The notes below the pieces were generated by a model. That model was not told the DNA's origin, ran no database searches, and worked only from the letters and a program-made list of their open reading frames with translations. Shown here in pieces: positions 1 to 8,602 of a stretch of DNA of 64,000 bases. Position numbers and translations under genes: made by a program. This DNA is from Schleiferilactobacillus perolens DSM 12744. GTDB lineage: Bacteria > Bacillota > Bacilli > Lactobacillales > Lactobacillaceae. Within the stretch, counting starts at the first letter, position 1, and every line of letters starts with the position of its first letter. The stretch spans positions 22,325 through 86,324 of the forward strand of contig NZ_AZEC01000013.1 of the NCBI RefSeq assembly GCF_001435585.1, read 5' to 3'.

Positions 1-162
1 TTCTCGTTGTGGCAAATTCTCTCGACAGGAATTTATCCCATTGCAATGCTGGGGTATGGTCCGTTGGCAGATAAAATACCGATTGGGATAATTTTTATCG
101 TGACGGGAGTCCTGCTGATCGGTGTCGCTGGAAGCTTCAAGATCGTCGTCAGCAAGCGGTAA
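1..162 (+). CDS. MFS-type transporter, C-terminal end (partial)
   Basis: The window opens inside a reading frame that ends at a TAA at 160-162. The 53 visible residues form two hydrophobic segments joined by a short loop (GPLADKIPIG) and end in a basic tail (KIVVSKR). This is the pattern of the last two membrane helices of a major facilitator transporter. A strong terminator follows 43 bases later, so the gene ends its transcript here. Substrate cannot be inferred from so short a piece. Confidence 0.5.
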   Translation, partial: FSLWQILSTGIYPIAMLGYGPLADKIPIGIIFIVTGVLLIGVAGSFKIVVSKR

Positions 163-204
163 ATAGACTACGTTTTGAGTTCAAAAATAACAAAAAACAA
201 TGGG

Positions 205-241
205 AAAAGGCGAAAAAGTTGATATGCTTTTTCGCCTTTTT
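205..241 (+). terminator. Rho-independent terminator
   Basis: A perfect 14-bp stem (AAAAGGCGAAAAAG paired with its complement) with an 8-nt loop ends in a run of T. It closes the upstream transporter transcript and separates it from the WxL cluster. Confidence 0.85.
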
Positions 242-255
242 GGGTGGGTAATTTC

Positions 256-285
256 TTGTCGGCTCCGTGAGCGTTTCGATACAAT
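256..285 (+). promoter_or_regulatory. Probable promoter of the first WxL cluster
   Basis: TTGTCG at 256-261 and TACAAT at 280-285 are separated by 18 bp and lie about 50 bp upstream of the first WxL start codon. Assigned by eye only. Confidence 0.45.
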
Positions 286-337
286 TTAATTGTGAAGTAG
301 AACACTTGAAAGAAGGATTCGAGAGGAGAGGTTTTAC

Positions 338-1069
338 ATGAAACGCATGTATGTCACATTGGCGGCGACCGCCTTGGTGGGGTTGGGGGCTTTGTTACCG
401 GCAACGACGGTGTACGGTGTCACTGGACCGGGGACGTCCACGACGGGGCCTAACTTGAGCGCGAATACCACTGTTACGGATGGTCAGACTGTTTTCGTTC
501 CAGATGGTGATACGCCAGCAAAAGCGAAATCAACAGCTGAGTTTACAGTGCAAGCCGGTGAGTTACAACTTGTTGCCGTACCTGATTTAAACTTCGGTCA
601 GATTTCAGTAGGTAAGATCTTAAGTGGCGGGAAGCAAGAATTAGATAATAACGGGGTGAAAACTGATTCGACCTCAAAGAATGTCACTGCATTTGACGGG
701 AACAGTGCTGGTAAATTAATTGTCAATGACTTGCGTGGAACAGGTGAAGGGTGGCGGTTGTCAACGTCATTGGCTAATGAATTCAAATCGTTAACCGCAA
801 ATGCGCCAGTGCTCAATGGCATCAAGTTAAATTTGACGGCAACGGGAACTAACCAAGTATCTGGCACAGTGGCACTCAATGGTACTGACATTGACGCTAC
901 TGGTAAACAAGTAGCGAGTGCGGCCTCAGGCTTGGGTAAGGAGTCGACAACTTGGAATATTACTGGATCAACAAATGCCAGCCTAACATTGCCAGGTCAA
1001 GGTGTGGACGTACCTAATGATGCAGTTTATCAAGCAGATATTACTTGGACTCTCGTAGCAGGCGCATAG
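338..1069 (+). CDS. WxL domain surface protein (CscB-like)
   Basis: Secreted protein of 243 residues that would bind peptidoglycan non-covalently through its C-terminal WxL domain. A signal peptide covers about residues 1-27 (basic start, then a hydrophobic stretch ending TTVYG). The two family hallmarks are present: GWRL near residue 139 and the terminal TWTLVAGA. The region from about 60 on carries the conserved blocks STAEFTVQ, LVAVPDLNFG, FDGNSAGKL and VNDLRG. GAGGAGAG precedes the ATG. It is the first gene of a four-gene csc-type cluster and is closely similar to the gene at 4219-4953, so the two are duplicates. Confidence 0.93.
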   Translation: MKRMYVTLAATALVGLGALLPATTVYGVTGPGTSTTGPNLSANTTVTDGQTVFVPDGDTPAKAKSTAEFTVQAGELQLVAVPDLNFGQISVGKILSGGKQELDNNGVKTDSTSKNVTAFDGNSAGKLIVNDLRGTGEGWRLSTSLANEFKSLTANAPVLNGIKLNLTATGTNQVSGTVALNGTDIDATGKQVASAASGLGKESTTWNITGSTNASLTLPGQGVDVPNDAVYQADITWTLVAGA

Positions 1070-1130
1070 TAACAACCGATGGCGGCGGTCCAGTGTCGTC
1101 ATCAATTTTTGATGGAAAGCGAGGATCAGG

Positions 1131-2195
1131 ATGGCCACAAAAAAGAATTGGCAAATAATGTTAATGGCTTTTCTGCTCGTGCCATTGCTGATGCTCGGCT
1201 TAAGCAACCCGGTACAGGCAGAGGAAAAGGCACAAGGGTCAGATTTTTACATGGCGCCGTTATATCCGGAAAACCAAACGGATCAAAATCTCGGCTACTT
1301 TGTATTGAAAGTCACACCTGGGCAAAAGGGCAAGGTCGGGGTCCAGGTCCAAAACACGAGTAAAACCAGTACCCGTAAGATTCAATTGACGCCAACGCCA
1401 GCAACCACTAACGATGCAGGACAAATTAACTATTCACCGAGTGAGAAAAAAGCAGACGAAACTTTGCAACACCCGTTGAATCAGCTGTTTTCCAAACCGG
1501 TGACTGTCACGGTGGAACCAGAGAAAAGCAAGGTAGTGACCTTTGAATATATTCTTCCTAAAGAAGGGTTCAAAGGCCAAATCCTAGGGAGTATCTATGC
1601 CCTAGATATTACTGAACAAAAAGATGCGGATGGTCAATTTGCACTCAAAAACAAATTTGCCATGGCGTTAGGAATCGTTTTGAGTCAAGATCCTGAACAG
1701 ACGCTGATGCCAGATTTGAAATTACAGCAGGTCCGGCCAGGTCTGAGTAATCAAAAGCCAGCAATTTTAGCGCGATTACAAAATCAGGCACCGCAATTAT
1801 TTCGCGGCATGAACATTGACACTCGGGTCACCGTAAAAGGAGAACAAGCAACTAAGTACCAACACAAACTGAAGAACGGCTCTATGGCGCCAAACTCCAA
1901 TTTTGACCTGCCTATCTCTGCAGAAAAAGATGGCCTTTCAGCGGGCCAGTACACGCTGCACATGACAGTTCAGGCGAAAGGAAAGACGTGGCGGTTCAAT
2001 CGTAACTTTACCGTGAGTGAAAAAAGTGCGGCAAAGTTTGCAGCAAAGACCCCGGGTAATCAACAGCCGCCCTGGCAAAAATGGCTTTTGTGGATTGCCA
2101 TCGGTCTAGCAGTACTCATCATCGGTTACGGATTGTACCTTCTCGGTGTGCGAAGGGGGCATAAAAATGAAACAGCTGATGCGCATAGCACTTAA
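1131..2195 (+). CDS. DUF916/DUF3324 WxL-interacting protein (CscA-like)
   Basis: Membrane-anchored surface protein of 354 residues, of the family now described as WxL-interacting proteins (peptidoglycan-binding DUF916 followed by DUF3324). A signal peptide covers about residues 1-30 and ends PVQA. The mature start (SDFYMAPLYPENQTDQNLGYF) is the family's typical opening. A transmembrane helix near residues 318-340 is followed by a basic tail, so the domain faces outward. Lies 61 bp after the WxL gene and overlaps the next gene by 29 bp. The second cluster holds a close paralogue at 5048-6076 that lacks an intact signal peptide. Confidence 0.93.
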   Translation: MATKKNWQIMLMAFLLVPLLMLGLSNPVQAEEKAQGSDFYMAPLYPENQTDQNLGYFVLKVTPGQKGKVGVQVQNTSKTSTRKIQLTPTPATTNDAGQINYSPSEKKADETLQHPLNQLFSKPVTVTVEPEKSKVVTFEYILPKEGFKGQILGSIYALDITEQKDADGQFALKNKFAMALGIVLSQDPEQTLMPDLKLQQVRPGLSNQKPAILARLQNQAPQLFRGMNIDTRVTVKGEQATKYQHKLKNGSMAPNSNFDLPISAEKDGLSAGQYTLHMTVQAKGKTWRFNRNFTVSEKSAAKFAAKTPGNQQPPWQKWLLWIAIGLAVLIIGYGLYLLGVRRGHKNETADAHST

Positions 2196-2481
2196 AGTCA
2201 GCGTGCTTTTGGGATGCATCTTGATCCTATGCCGCACCATCCCCTCGGTAAACACGCGGGCTGCCGAAAGCACCGCCCAGTTCACGGTTATTGTTGATGA
2301 TAAGGCAATTCCAGACGGCAGTGAAACACTGCCTGGTTCGACCATCACCACGACAACAACCGGTCGGATGCCGCAGTTGAATGACGATCACTCGTCCCTG
2401 CTGATAATTATCGGTGTGGAACTGGTATTACTCACACTAATTTTGAGTTGGCGACTACGGGGAAGGAGGGTGCAACAGTGA
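2167..2481 (+). CDS. Small secreted membrane-anchored protein of the WxL cluster (CscD-like)
   Basis: Protein of 104 residues: N-terminal signal peptide, a short extracellular part (STAQFTVIVDD and a Thr-rich stretch), a C-terminal hydrophobic helix and a basic end (RLRGRR). This matches the small CscD member of csc clusters, which usually carries an LPxTG-like sortase motif. Here the equivalent position reads MPQLND, so the Thr-Gly core is missing. The start at 2167 is chosen because CGAAGGGGGC lies just upstream; the longer frame from 2146 lacks an RBS. Overlaps both neighbours, suggesting coupled translation. Confidence 0.82.
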   Translation: MKQLMRIALKVSVLLGCILILCRTIPSVNTRAAESTAQFTVIVDDKAIPDGSETLPGSTITTTTTGRMPQLNDDHSSLLIIIGVELVLLTLILSWRLRGRRVQQ

Positions 2482-4079
2482 AAAAAATACTGTTGAAGCT
2501 TCTGATTCTCCTGAGTATTGGAACACTAAATGCTTCTTTGCTAATTAGTTCGGTATCGATGGTCGCATCGGCGAGTATAGTCGCAACCACTACGGCACCA
2601 GTTGCAGAGAATAAGCCCAGCGGAAATGGGTTTGCGATTAATCTCTGGATTTTGGGTTATTGGATTTGGAATGGAATTACGACACAACCTGGTGATGCCA
2701 ATTTTGTTCAGGGATCATCTGGGCAAATAATCAAACTCACATCGACATATAAACCGAAACCATGGATTGGGAGCAATGATAATGATGTGACTGGCGTTCA
2801 GACAAGAATTTATAGGAATGGCGGTTGGAGTAATCTTAATGAAGCAAAAGTCGATATTTCAAAAACGACGCCGAGTGCAAATATTAGCGTGGATTTAGGT
2901 ACCGCATTGCCTAGTGGGACATATTACCTGCAATTTGCTGTGAAATATAGTAACAATACCACTGCGTATAGTCAGATGATTAGGGTGACAATTGTACCTG
3001 AGCCGGTGAGTGCCACGGATATGGATCCCAAACCGGATCGACCAACCTTATTTTGGGGGGAAAGCACAGGTATTCACGCCAACTTGATACCCGGAGAGAG
3101 TACTGCCAATGTGACCTGGACACAACCAAATAATCAGTACGGTAGTCTGGCTGTGACCACGGGGTCTTCCACCCAATTCCAATCAACACAAGACAATAAC
3201 AACAGTATTGTACCGTTAATGAAGAATCCCTCTGGGTTAAAAGTGGTTGTTCCAGTGACCGCAACGAACCATGATGGTAGCCAGGTGCATAAAGATGCAT
3301 CGGTCACCGTGGGGGGGCTGTTACCGACGGAAGCTATTCGAGGGCACAGCTTCTCATATACGCCTGAGTCATATCAGGACATTGTGTTTCCCGAAGGCTC
3401 AACACAGTCTTATCAGTGGACTGTATATGATGCCAATTACAATAAAATTTCTTCCACAAGCGGTATGGTATTAAATGAGAAAGAGTTTTCTTGGGGCAAC
3501 GTGAAGCAGCCTCCCGTCAGGGATCATTACTATCTTCAACTTGACATTAAGGTAAAAACGAGTGCTGGTGACGCTGTCTGGCGTTCAAATTATGCGCCCT
3601 TAAAAGTTAATGATCCCCAGGTCCGTTTGATTGCAGTACCCAACTTACGTTTTGCCAAGTTTGTCAACGGAGCGGCAGTTGCGCCCACCGTCAGAGACTT
3701 TCTTCAACCAACCGGATTAACACTCAGTTACTTTCCGCTGGCCGGACAAACAGGGAAGAATACCTTCGATGGTAACAACTCCGGTTTTCTAGCAGTACAA
3801 ACCCAAGGCCCTAAGTGGAGTTTGTCTGTCAGTGCAAGTACCTTTGTCCACGAAACCAATGTGGCATTGGCGACGACACCAACACTTACGTTGGGCTTGC
3901 CCAGCAGTAATGTCAGTGTGCCGGCTAATGGAACACCGGTCGTATTGTTCACTAATCAAACGGGTGATCTTACGTATACTTTTTACAACAACACCAGGCT
4001 GCAAATACCCAAAACCGGCTCGATCTTAGCTGGTCGGTATCAATCACAACTTACCTGGACATTAACCCAGGCGCCTTAA
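2478..4079 (+). CDS. Large WxL domain surface protein (CscC-like)
   Basis: Secreted protein of 533 residues with a GTG start that overlaps the previous stop (GTGA) and is preceded by a strong AAGGAGGG site. Signal peptide about residues 1-33. The middle region is beta-rich with repeated aromatic/Thr patterns consistent with immunoglobulin-like folds. The C-terminal WxL domain shows WSLSVSA and the terminal TWTLTQAP. The LIAVPNLRF and FDGNNSGFLAVQ blocks are shared with the shorter WxL proteins. Last gene of cluster 1; a hairpin terminator follows. Confidence 0.9.
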   Translation: MKKILLKLLILLSIGTLNASLLISSVSMVASASIVATTTAPVAENKPSGNGFAINLWILGYWIWNGITTQPGDANFVQGSSGQIIKLTSTYKPKPWIGSNDNDVTGVQTRIYRNGGWSNLNEAKVDISKTTPSANISVDLGTALPSGTYYLQFAVKYSNNTTAYSQMIRVTIVPEPVSATDMDPKPDRPTLFWGESTGIHANLIPGESTANVTWTQPNNQYGSLAVTTGSSTQFQSTQDNNNSIVPLMKNPSGLKVVVPVTATNHDGSQVHKDASVTVGGLLPTEAIRGHSFSYTPESYQDIVFPEGSTQSYQWTVYDANYNKISSTSGMVLNEKEFSWGNVKQPPVRDHYYLQLDIKVKTSAGDAVWRSNYAPLKVNDPQVRLIAVPNLRFAKFVNGAAVAPTVRDFLQPTGLTLSYFPLAGQTGKNTFDGNNSGFLAVQTQGPKWSLSVSASTFVHETNVALATTPTLTLGLPSSNVSVPANGTPVVLFTNQTGDLTYTFYNNTRLQIPKTGSILAGRYQSQLTWTLTQAP

Positions 4080-4094
4080 AATAACGCGCTTCCT

Positions 4095-4124
4095 GCCCAA
4101 AAGACGAATTTTCGTCTTTTGGGC
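4095..4124 (+). terminator. Terminator after WxL cluster 1
   Basis: Perfect inverted repeat: GCCCAAAAGACGAA, 2-nt spacer, complement. The following T-run is short (TATTTG), so efficiency is uncertain. Confidence 0.65.
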
Positions 4125-4137
4125 TATTTGCGTGAAG

Positions 4138-4166
4138 TTGCTAAAATTCCCCCTTATCGGTAAAAT
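4138..4166 (+). promoter_or_regulatory. Promoter of WxL cluster 2
   Basis: TTGCTA (4138-4143), 17-bp spacer and TAAAAT (4161-4166), 53 bp upstream of the start at 4219. With the terminator just before it, the second cluster appears to be an independent transcription unit. Confidence 0.6.
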
Positions 4167-4218
4167 GAGAGTGTTTGGAAGAAAATGTTTTCACAATATG
4201 GGAAGGGGTTTATTTCTT

Positions 4219-4953
4219 ATGAAACGTAAAGGGATAACGTTTCTGACTGCTGCTTTATTAGGTGCAGCAGCATTGCTCCCGGTTTCAACTGCCAATGCAG
4301 TCGCGGGACCTGGGACTGCAGATTATAACTTGAGCGGCAACACAACGGTGACAAATGGCCAAAATGTATTTGTGGCAGAAGCGGGTGCGAGTGCATCAGC
4401 GAAGTCAACGGCCGAGTTTACGGTTCAAGGCGGCCCGCTCCAACTGGTAGCTGTACCAGATTTGAACTTTGGTCAAGCGAACTTAAGCACCTTGATGAAC
4501 GGTGGCACACAAGCATTGGCCAATAATGGCGTCAATGCGGCGGCCAATGTGGCGACTTCGAAGAATAAAACGGCATTTGATGGTAATAGTGCAGGTAAAC
4601 TGATCGTGAATGACTTACGTGGTTCTACCGGTGGCTGGACACTATCCACAGCGTTTAGCGGTGTTTTCAAGGCGATTAATAATCCCGACTTGAATAACAT
4701 CACGCTGAGCTTGTCAGCAACCGGGGCTAACCAGGTTGCACCAAATGAACAGTTGAATCTGGCTGGGACTAATATTGGTGCCACGGCATTGAATGTGGCG
4801 ACAGCCGGTGCAACGCAAGGTAAAGGGGCGACGACTTGGACTGTCAGCGGACCGACGAATGCCAGTTTGACAATCCCTGCACAATCCGCCAACATTTCGG
4901 CGAATGCGGTCTATCAATCTGATATTGTTTGGACTTTAATTGCCGGTGCCTAA
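4219..4953 (+). CDS. WxL domain surface protein, second copy (CscB-like)
   Basis: Paralogue (244 residues) of the gene at 338-1069: same signal peptide type, STAEFTVQ, LVAVPDLNFGQ, FDGNSAGKLIVNDLRG and a WTLIAGA end, with the first WxL motif as GGWTLST. The start at 4219 is taken because GGGAAGGGG lies upstream and a normal signal peptide follows; the in-frame extension to 4132 has no RBS and would spoil the signal peptide. First gene of cluster 2. Confidence 0.92.
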   Translation: MKRKGITFLTAALLGAAALLPVSTANAVAGPGTADYNLSGNTTVTNGQNVFVAEAGASASAKSTAEFTVQGGPLQLVAVPDLNFGQANLSTLMNGGTQALANNGVNAAANVATSKNKTAFDGNSAGKLIVNDLRGSTGGWTLSTAFSGVFKAINNPDLNNITLSLSATGANQVAPNEQLNLAGTNIGATALNVATAGATQGKGATTWTVSGPTNASLTIPAQSANISANAVYQSDIVWTLIAGA

Positions 4954-5047
4954 GCACAACACACTGACGATGGCGGCTTCGGCTGTCATCAGTTACTTAT
5001 TGGAAAGCGAGAATCAGAATGGCAATTAAGAAACGCTGGGCTGTACT

Positions 5048-6076
5048 GTGGCTGGCTTTTTTGCTGATGCCATTGGGGTGATGCTCGGATTAATGCACAC
5101 TGTGCAAGCCGCGGCGCAGGGGGCCGAGTTTTATTTAGCCCCGTTGTACCCGGATAATCAGACAGATCACAATTTAGGCTATTTCGTCTTGAAGGTCACG
5201 CCTGGGCAAAGGGGTAAAGTGGGTGTTCAGGTCCAAAATACCAGTAAAACGGATACCCGCAAGATTCGTTTGACACCGACATCAGCAACTACAAATGATG
5301 CCGGTCAGATCAATTACACGCCGAGCACAAAAAAAGCAGATGCCACCTTGCAGCATCCGCTCAATCAACTGTTTTCTAAGCCGGTGACCATCACGGTGGA
5401 TCCGGAACAAAGCAAGGTCGTTACCTTTGAATACATTGTGCCGACTACGGGGTTCAAAGGGCAGATTCTCGGCAGTATTTATGCTTTGGATGTGACCGAA
5501 GACAAGGCTGCGTCTGGTCAGTTTGCCCTACGCAATCAGTTTGCGATGGCCCTCGGTGTGATTCTAAGTCAGGATCCGGCCCAAACGCTCACACCTGATT
5601 TAAAGTTGCGGCAAGTGCGGCCGGGTTTGAGCAACAAACAACCGGCCATCTTGGCCCGGTTGCAAAACCAAGCCCCGCAGCTTTTTCGCGGAATGGCGAT
5701 CAATGCTCGGGTGACGAAGCGCGGGGAAAAAGGAACCATGTATTCGGCCAAGCTGACAGGCGGCTCCATGGCCCCTAATTCTAACTTTGATTTACCCATC
5801 TCGGCAGCGAAGAAGGGTATTTCGGCGGGGCAGTACACACTGCACATGACAGTGCAGGCAGTTGATAAAACATGGCAATTTACACGCAACTTCACGGTCA
5901 GTGAGCAAGAGGCCAATAAGTTTGCAAAACGTCAAACTGGCACTCAATCACCTTGGCAAAAATGGTTATGGTGGATTGTGCTGGCTTTAGCAGTACTCAT
6001 CATCGGTTATGGTCTCTACCTTCTCGGCGTACGAAGGGGGCATCAAAATGAATCGACGGACAAACACGACTCTTAA
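5048..6076 (+). CDS. DUF916/DUF3324 WxL-interacting protein, second copy, signal peptide frameshifted
   Basis: Paralogue of 1131-2195, with the conserved mature start (AEFYLAPLYPDNQTDHNLGYF) and C-terminal helix and tail. The expected start is the ATG at 5019, which has a GAGAATCAG context like copy 1 and encodes a good signal peptide start (MAIKKRWAVLWLAFLLMPLG). That frame hits TGA at 5079-5081, while the mature protein lies in another frame, open only from a GTG at 5048. A one-base loss near 5076-5079 explains this. The TGA overlaps an in-frame ATG (TGATG, 5079-5083), so reinitiation could still yield protein, but without a normal signal peptide. Coordinates give the open frame; export is doubtful unless the shift is a sequencing error. 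Confidence 0.8.
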   Translation: MAGFFADAIGVMLGLMHTVQAAAQGAEFYLAPLYPDNQTDHNLGYFVLKVTPGQRGKVGVQVQNTSKTDTRKIRLTPTSATTNDAGQINYTPSTKKADATLQHPLNQLFSKPVTITVDPEQSKVVTFEYIVPTTGFKGQILGSIYALDVTEDKAASGQFALRNQFAMALGVILSQDPAQTLTPDLKLRQVRPGLSNKQPAILARLQNQAPQLFRGMAINARVTKRGEKGTMYSAKLTGGSMAPNSNFDLPISAAKKGISAGQYTLHMTVQAVDKTWQFTRNFTVSEQEANKFAKRQTGTQSPWQKWLWWIVLALAVLIIGYGLYLLGVRRGHQNESTDKHDS

Positions 6077-6362
6077 AATCGGCGTGCTATTAGTCGGTGT
6101 CTTTGGGCTGGGCTTGTTTCACCGGGCCACACCAGTGCAAGCGGCCAACAGTACGGCCCAATTTACAGTAATTGTGGATGATACATCGATCCCCAAGGGT
6201 GACGAAACATTGCCGGAGTCACATATTACGACTGAAGATGAGGGCAAGATCCCCCAATTAGATGAACAACGCTCACCGCTGTTGGCCGTTGTGGGCTTAG
6301 AATTAATTATTCTGACAGGATTAGCTAGCTGGCAATTACGAGATCGGAGGAGGTCGCAGTAG
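6048..6362 (+). CDS. Small secreted membrane-anchored protein, second copy (CscD-like)
   Basis: Paralogue of 2167-2481 with the same length (104 residues) and layout: signal peptide, STAQFTVIVDD, C-terminal hydrophobic helix and basic RDRRRSQ tail. The sortase-like position reads IPQLDE, again without Thr-Gly. CGAAGGGGGC lies upstream of the ATG at 6048. Overlaps the preceding DUF916 gene by 29 bp and shares one base with the next GTG start. Confidence 0.82.
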   Translation: MNRRTNTTLKIGVLLVGVFGLGLFHRATPVQAANSTAQFTVIVDDTSIPKGDETLPESHITTEDEGKIPQLDEQRSPLLAVVGLELIILTGLASWQLRDRRRSQ

Positions 6363-7954
6363 TGAAAAAGATTTTGTTGAAGCTGTTGGTCCTCCTCAGT
6401 CTTGGTGTGCTGGGCGGCGGTGTGGCGGCGGCCGGATCTGGATCATTGGTACCTCAGACAGTTGTCGCAGCGGATACAGCGCCGACTCCCGAGAGAACCC
6501 CGTCCAGTCCCGGAGATGCATGGCGTGTTCCGATCCTCAACTTTTGGGTCATTACTAATGGCATCACTGCCCAACCCAGTGATGTGAATGCTGTTCAAGG
6601 CACACCGATCCAAGCCAAATTAATATCCACGTATTGGCCGCGAGTCGCGGGCATCTTTGGCAGCAACGATATTACGAGTGTGACTGCGCGGGTTTATCGG
6701 AACAATCAGTGGGCAGATGCAACGGCGACAGCGACCTACAATAAGCAAGCCCCTTACGCAGATGTGACCCTCAATCTAGGAGCGTTGCCAGTAGGCACTT
6801 ACTATTATCAGTTTGGTGTGCATTACAGTAATAACACCATTTTGTACAGCAATATGATTAAGGTGACCGTTTTACCTGCACCCAAGGATGCGACGGCGAT
6901 TAATCCCCAACCGGACCGGCCCACGATTTTTTGGGGAGAAAGCACTGCCATTCATGCCAACTTGACGCCTGCGGATAGTACGTCGCCAGTGACTTGGACG
7001 CCGCCAGCGACTGAAGTCGGCAGTTTATCTACCACGACGGCGCTTTCCACTCGCTTCAGTTCAACCGTGGACAATCAAGGCAGCATTGATAGTCTGATGC
7101 GCAACGATAATGGGTTGACTGTTAATTTTCCAGTTAAGGCGACCAATACGGTGGTACCAGGAACCATCAACGGCAGCACCCAGGTGACCGTCGGGGGCCT
7201 GGTGCCCCAGGCGGCAACAGCCAATCGTGCTTTTTCCTATCTGCCGGCTGCTTTGACGGGAATTGTATTCCCCAGTGGGGCCACACCAAGCTACCAATGG
7301 TCGGTCTATAATTCTGCCCACCAAAAAATCACCACAACGGCAGTTCTCAATTCGCCGACGTTTTCTTGGGCCAGCGTGGCTAAGCCCACAGTGGATGATT
7401 ATTATTATCTGCAACTGAACATTATTTTGACCAACAGTGAGGGTACGACCACCTGGCGCTCAAATTATACGCGGCTGACGGTCACGGCCAACCAGTCCCA
7501 ACTGATTGCCGTGCCTAACCTAAGTTTCTTAAATTTTGCCAGTGGCACGCCCACCACACCCAAAGTCGCTGACTTCTATCAAACTGGCGGAGTGACGTTG
7601 AATTATGCACCACTGGCCGGGCAAACCAGTAAGAATACCTACGACGGCAACAACACCGGTTTTCTCGCTGTCCAAGGGCAGAATTGGAGTTTGTCCGTCA
7701 GTGCCAGTGGTTTTGTTCATGATCTGTCGGGTATGTCATTGCCCACCAATCCCACTTTGACGATGGCCATCCCGGGGTATCCGAATGTGGCGGTACCTAC
7801 GAATGACACCGCCGTGACGCTATTAGCTAATCAGCAAACCAATCTGGCAACCAATTTAACTAGCACTACCAGCCTGCATGTGCCGCAAACGGCGTTTATG
7901 CTCACAGGGAAGTATCAATCCGAGTTGACCTGGACATTAACCCAGGCACCTTAA
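6362..7954 (+). CDS. Large WxL domain surface protein, second copy (CscC-like)
   Basis: Paralogue of 2478-4079, 530 residues, GTG start preceded by GGAGGAGG. It keeps the signal peptide, beta-rich middle region and C-terminal WxL domain (WSLSVSASGF and terminal TWTLTQAP). The best conserved stretches between copies are around RPT.FWGEST.IHANL and the WxL domain. Converges with and overlaps the TetR gene by 4 bp. Confidence 0.9.
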   Translation: MKKILLKLLVLLSLGVLGGGVAAAGSGSLVPQTVVAADTAPTPERTPSSPGDAWRVPILNFWVITNGITAQPSDVNAVQGTPIQAKLISTYWPRVAGIFGSNDITSVTARVYRNNQWADATATATYNKQAPYADVTLNLGALPVGTYYYQFGVHYSNNTILYSNMIKVTVLPAPKDATAINPQPDRPTIFWGESTAIHANLTPADSTSPVTWTPPATEVGSLSTTTALSTRFSSTVDNQGSIDSLMRNDNGLTVNFPVKATNTVVPGTINGSTQVTVGGLVPQAATANRAFSYLPAALTGIVFPSGATPSYQWSVYNSAHQKITTTAVLNSPTFSWASVAKPTVDDYYYLQLNIILTNSEGTTTWRSNYTRLTVTANQSQLIAVPNLSFLNFASGTPTTPKVADFYQTGGVTLNYAPLAGQTSKNTYDGNNTGFLAVQGQNWSLSVSASGFVHDLSGMSLPTNPTLTMAIPGYPNVAVPTNDTAVTLLANQQTNLATNLTSTTSLHVPQTAFMLTGKYQSELTWTLTQAP

Positions 7955-8511
7955 CCAGTGCTTAATGTATCCAGATAATTGGTTATCATTTGGTTGAAGC
8001 TGTCCGCTGCTGAGACGGTTGGATTATGGAACCAGCCCGCCCCCACATTCACAATTTCGCCAACGATCAGATTACGCAGTGTACGCGCGATGATAATCTG
8101 ATCGTTTTTTTTGTCGCTATAAGTGGCACATAGCTGCATCAGTAATCCGTTTAAATCCGTGACGGTCTGGTGGGCCGTGTTGTCTTGCAGATGGCGCGGC
8201 GTCATGAGGACAAAACGGGCCAGACGGATATTTTGTAAACCGACAGTGCGGCAGACCTGGGCAAAACGCTCGATGGCTGGACGACCAGAAAGACCAAATA
8301 GTTGGTTTTTTAATGTATCGCTGAGGGTCCCCAGTGCCCACAGGAAGATGGCTCCGCGCAGTTGATCCTGGTTGGCAAAATACACATACAGTGCCTGGGA
8401 ACGGGTCCCCATTTCCCGGGCAATATTCGAGAAAGTGGGCGTCTGATCATGAGTAATCAAGATAACCGCTTGCTGGATAATTTTTTTGGAAGATAGAATT
8501 TGACGTGGCAA
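7951..8511 (-). CDS. TetR/AcrR family regulator
   Basis: 186-residue regulator with an N-terminal helix-turn-helix (about residues 22-50, FSNIAREMGTRSQALYVYFANQDQL) and a ligand domain without recognisable specificity. Divergent from a TauE/SafE exporter gene, with a palindrome in the shared 91-bp intergenic region. It likely represses that exporter and perhaps itself. The end overlaps the convergent WxL gene by 4 bp, with no terminator between them. Confidence 0.85.
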   Translation of the reverse strand: MPRQILSSKKIIQQAVILITHDQTPTFSNIAREMGTRSQALYVYFANQDQLRGAIFLWALGTLSDTLKNQLFGLSGRPAIERFAQVCRTVGLQNIRLARFVLMTPRHLQDNTAHQTVTDLNGLLMQLCATYSDKKNDQIIIARTLRNLIVGEIVNVGAGWFHNPTVSAADSFNQMITNYLDTLSTG

Positions 8512-8530
8512 AAAAAGAACTCCCTTCAGC

Positions 8531-8563
8531 TTGACTAATACATATTGTAACCTATAATTACAA
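8531..8563 (+). promoter_or_regulatory. Promoter of the TauE/SafE gene overlapped by a TetR-type operator
   Basis: TTGACT (8531-8536), 16-bp spacer and a perfect TATAAT (8553-8558). The inverted repeat TTGTAA-N7-TTACAA (8545-8563) covers the -10 box, the expected position for a repressor site of the divergent TetR protein. Confidence 0.7.
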
Positions 8564-8602
8564 CTTGTAAATTAAAAATGCGCTGCTGAAAGGAACTTTT
8601 CT

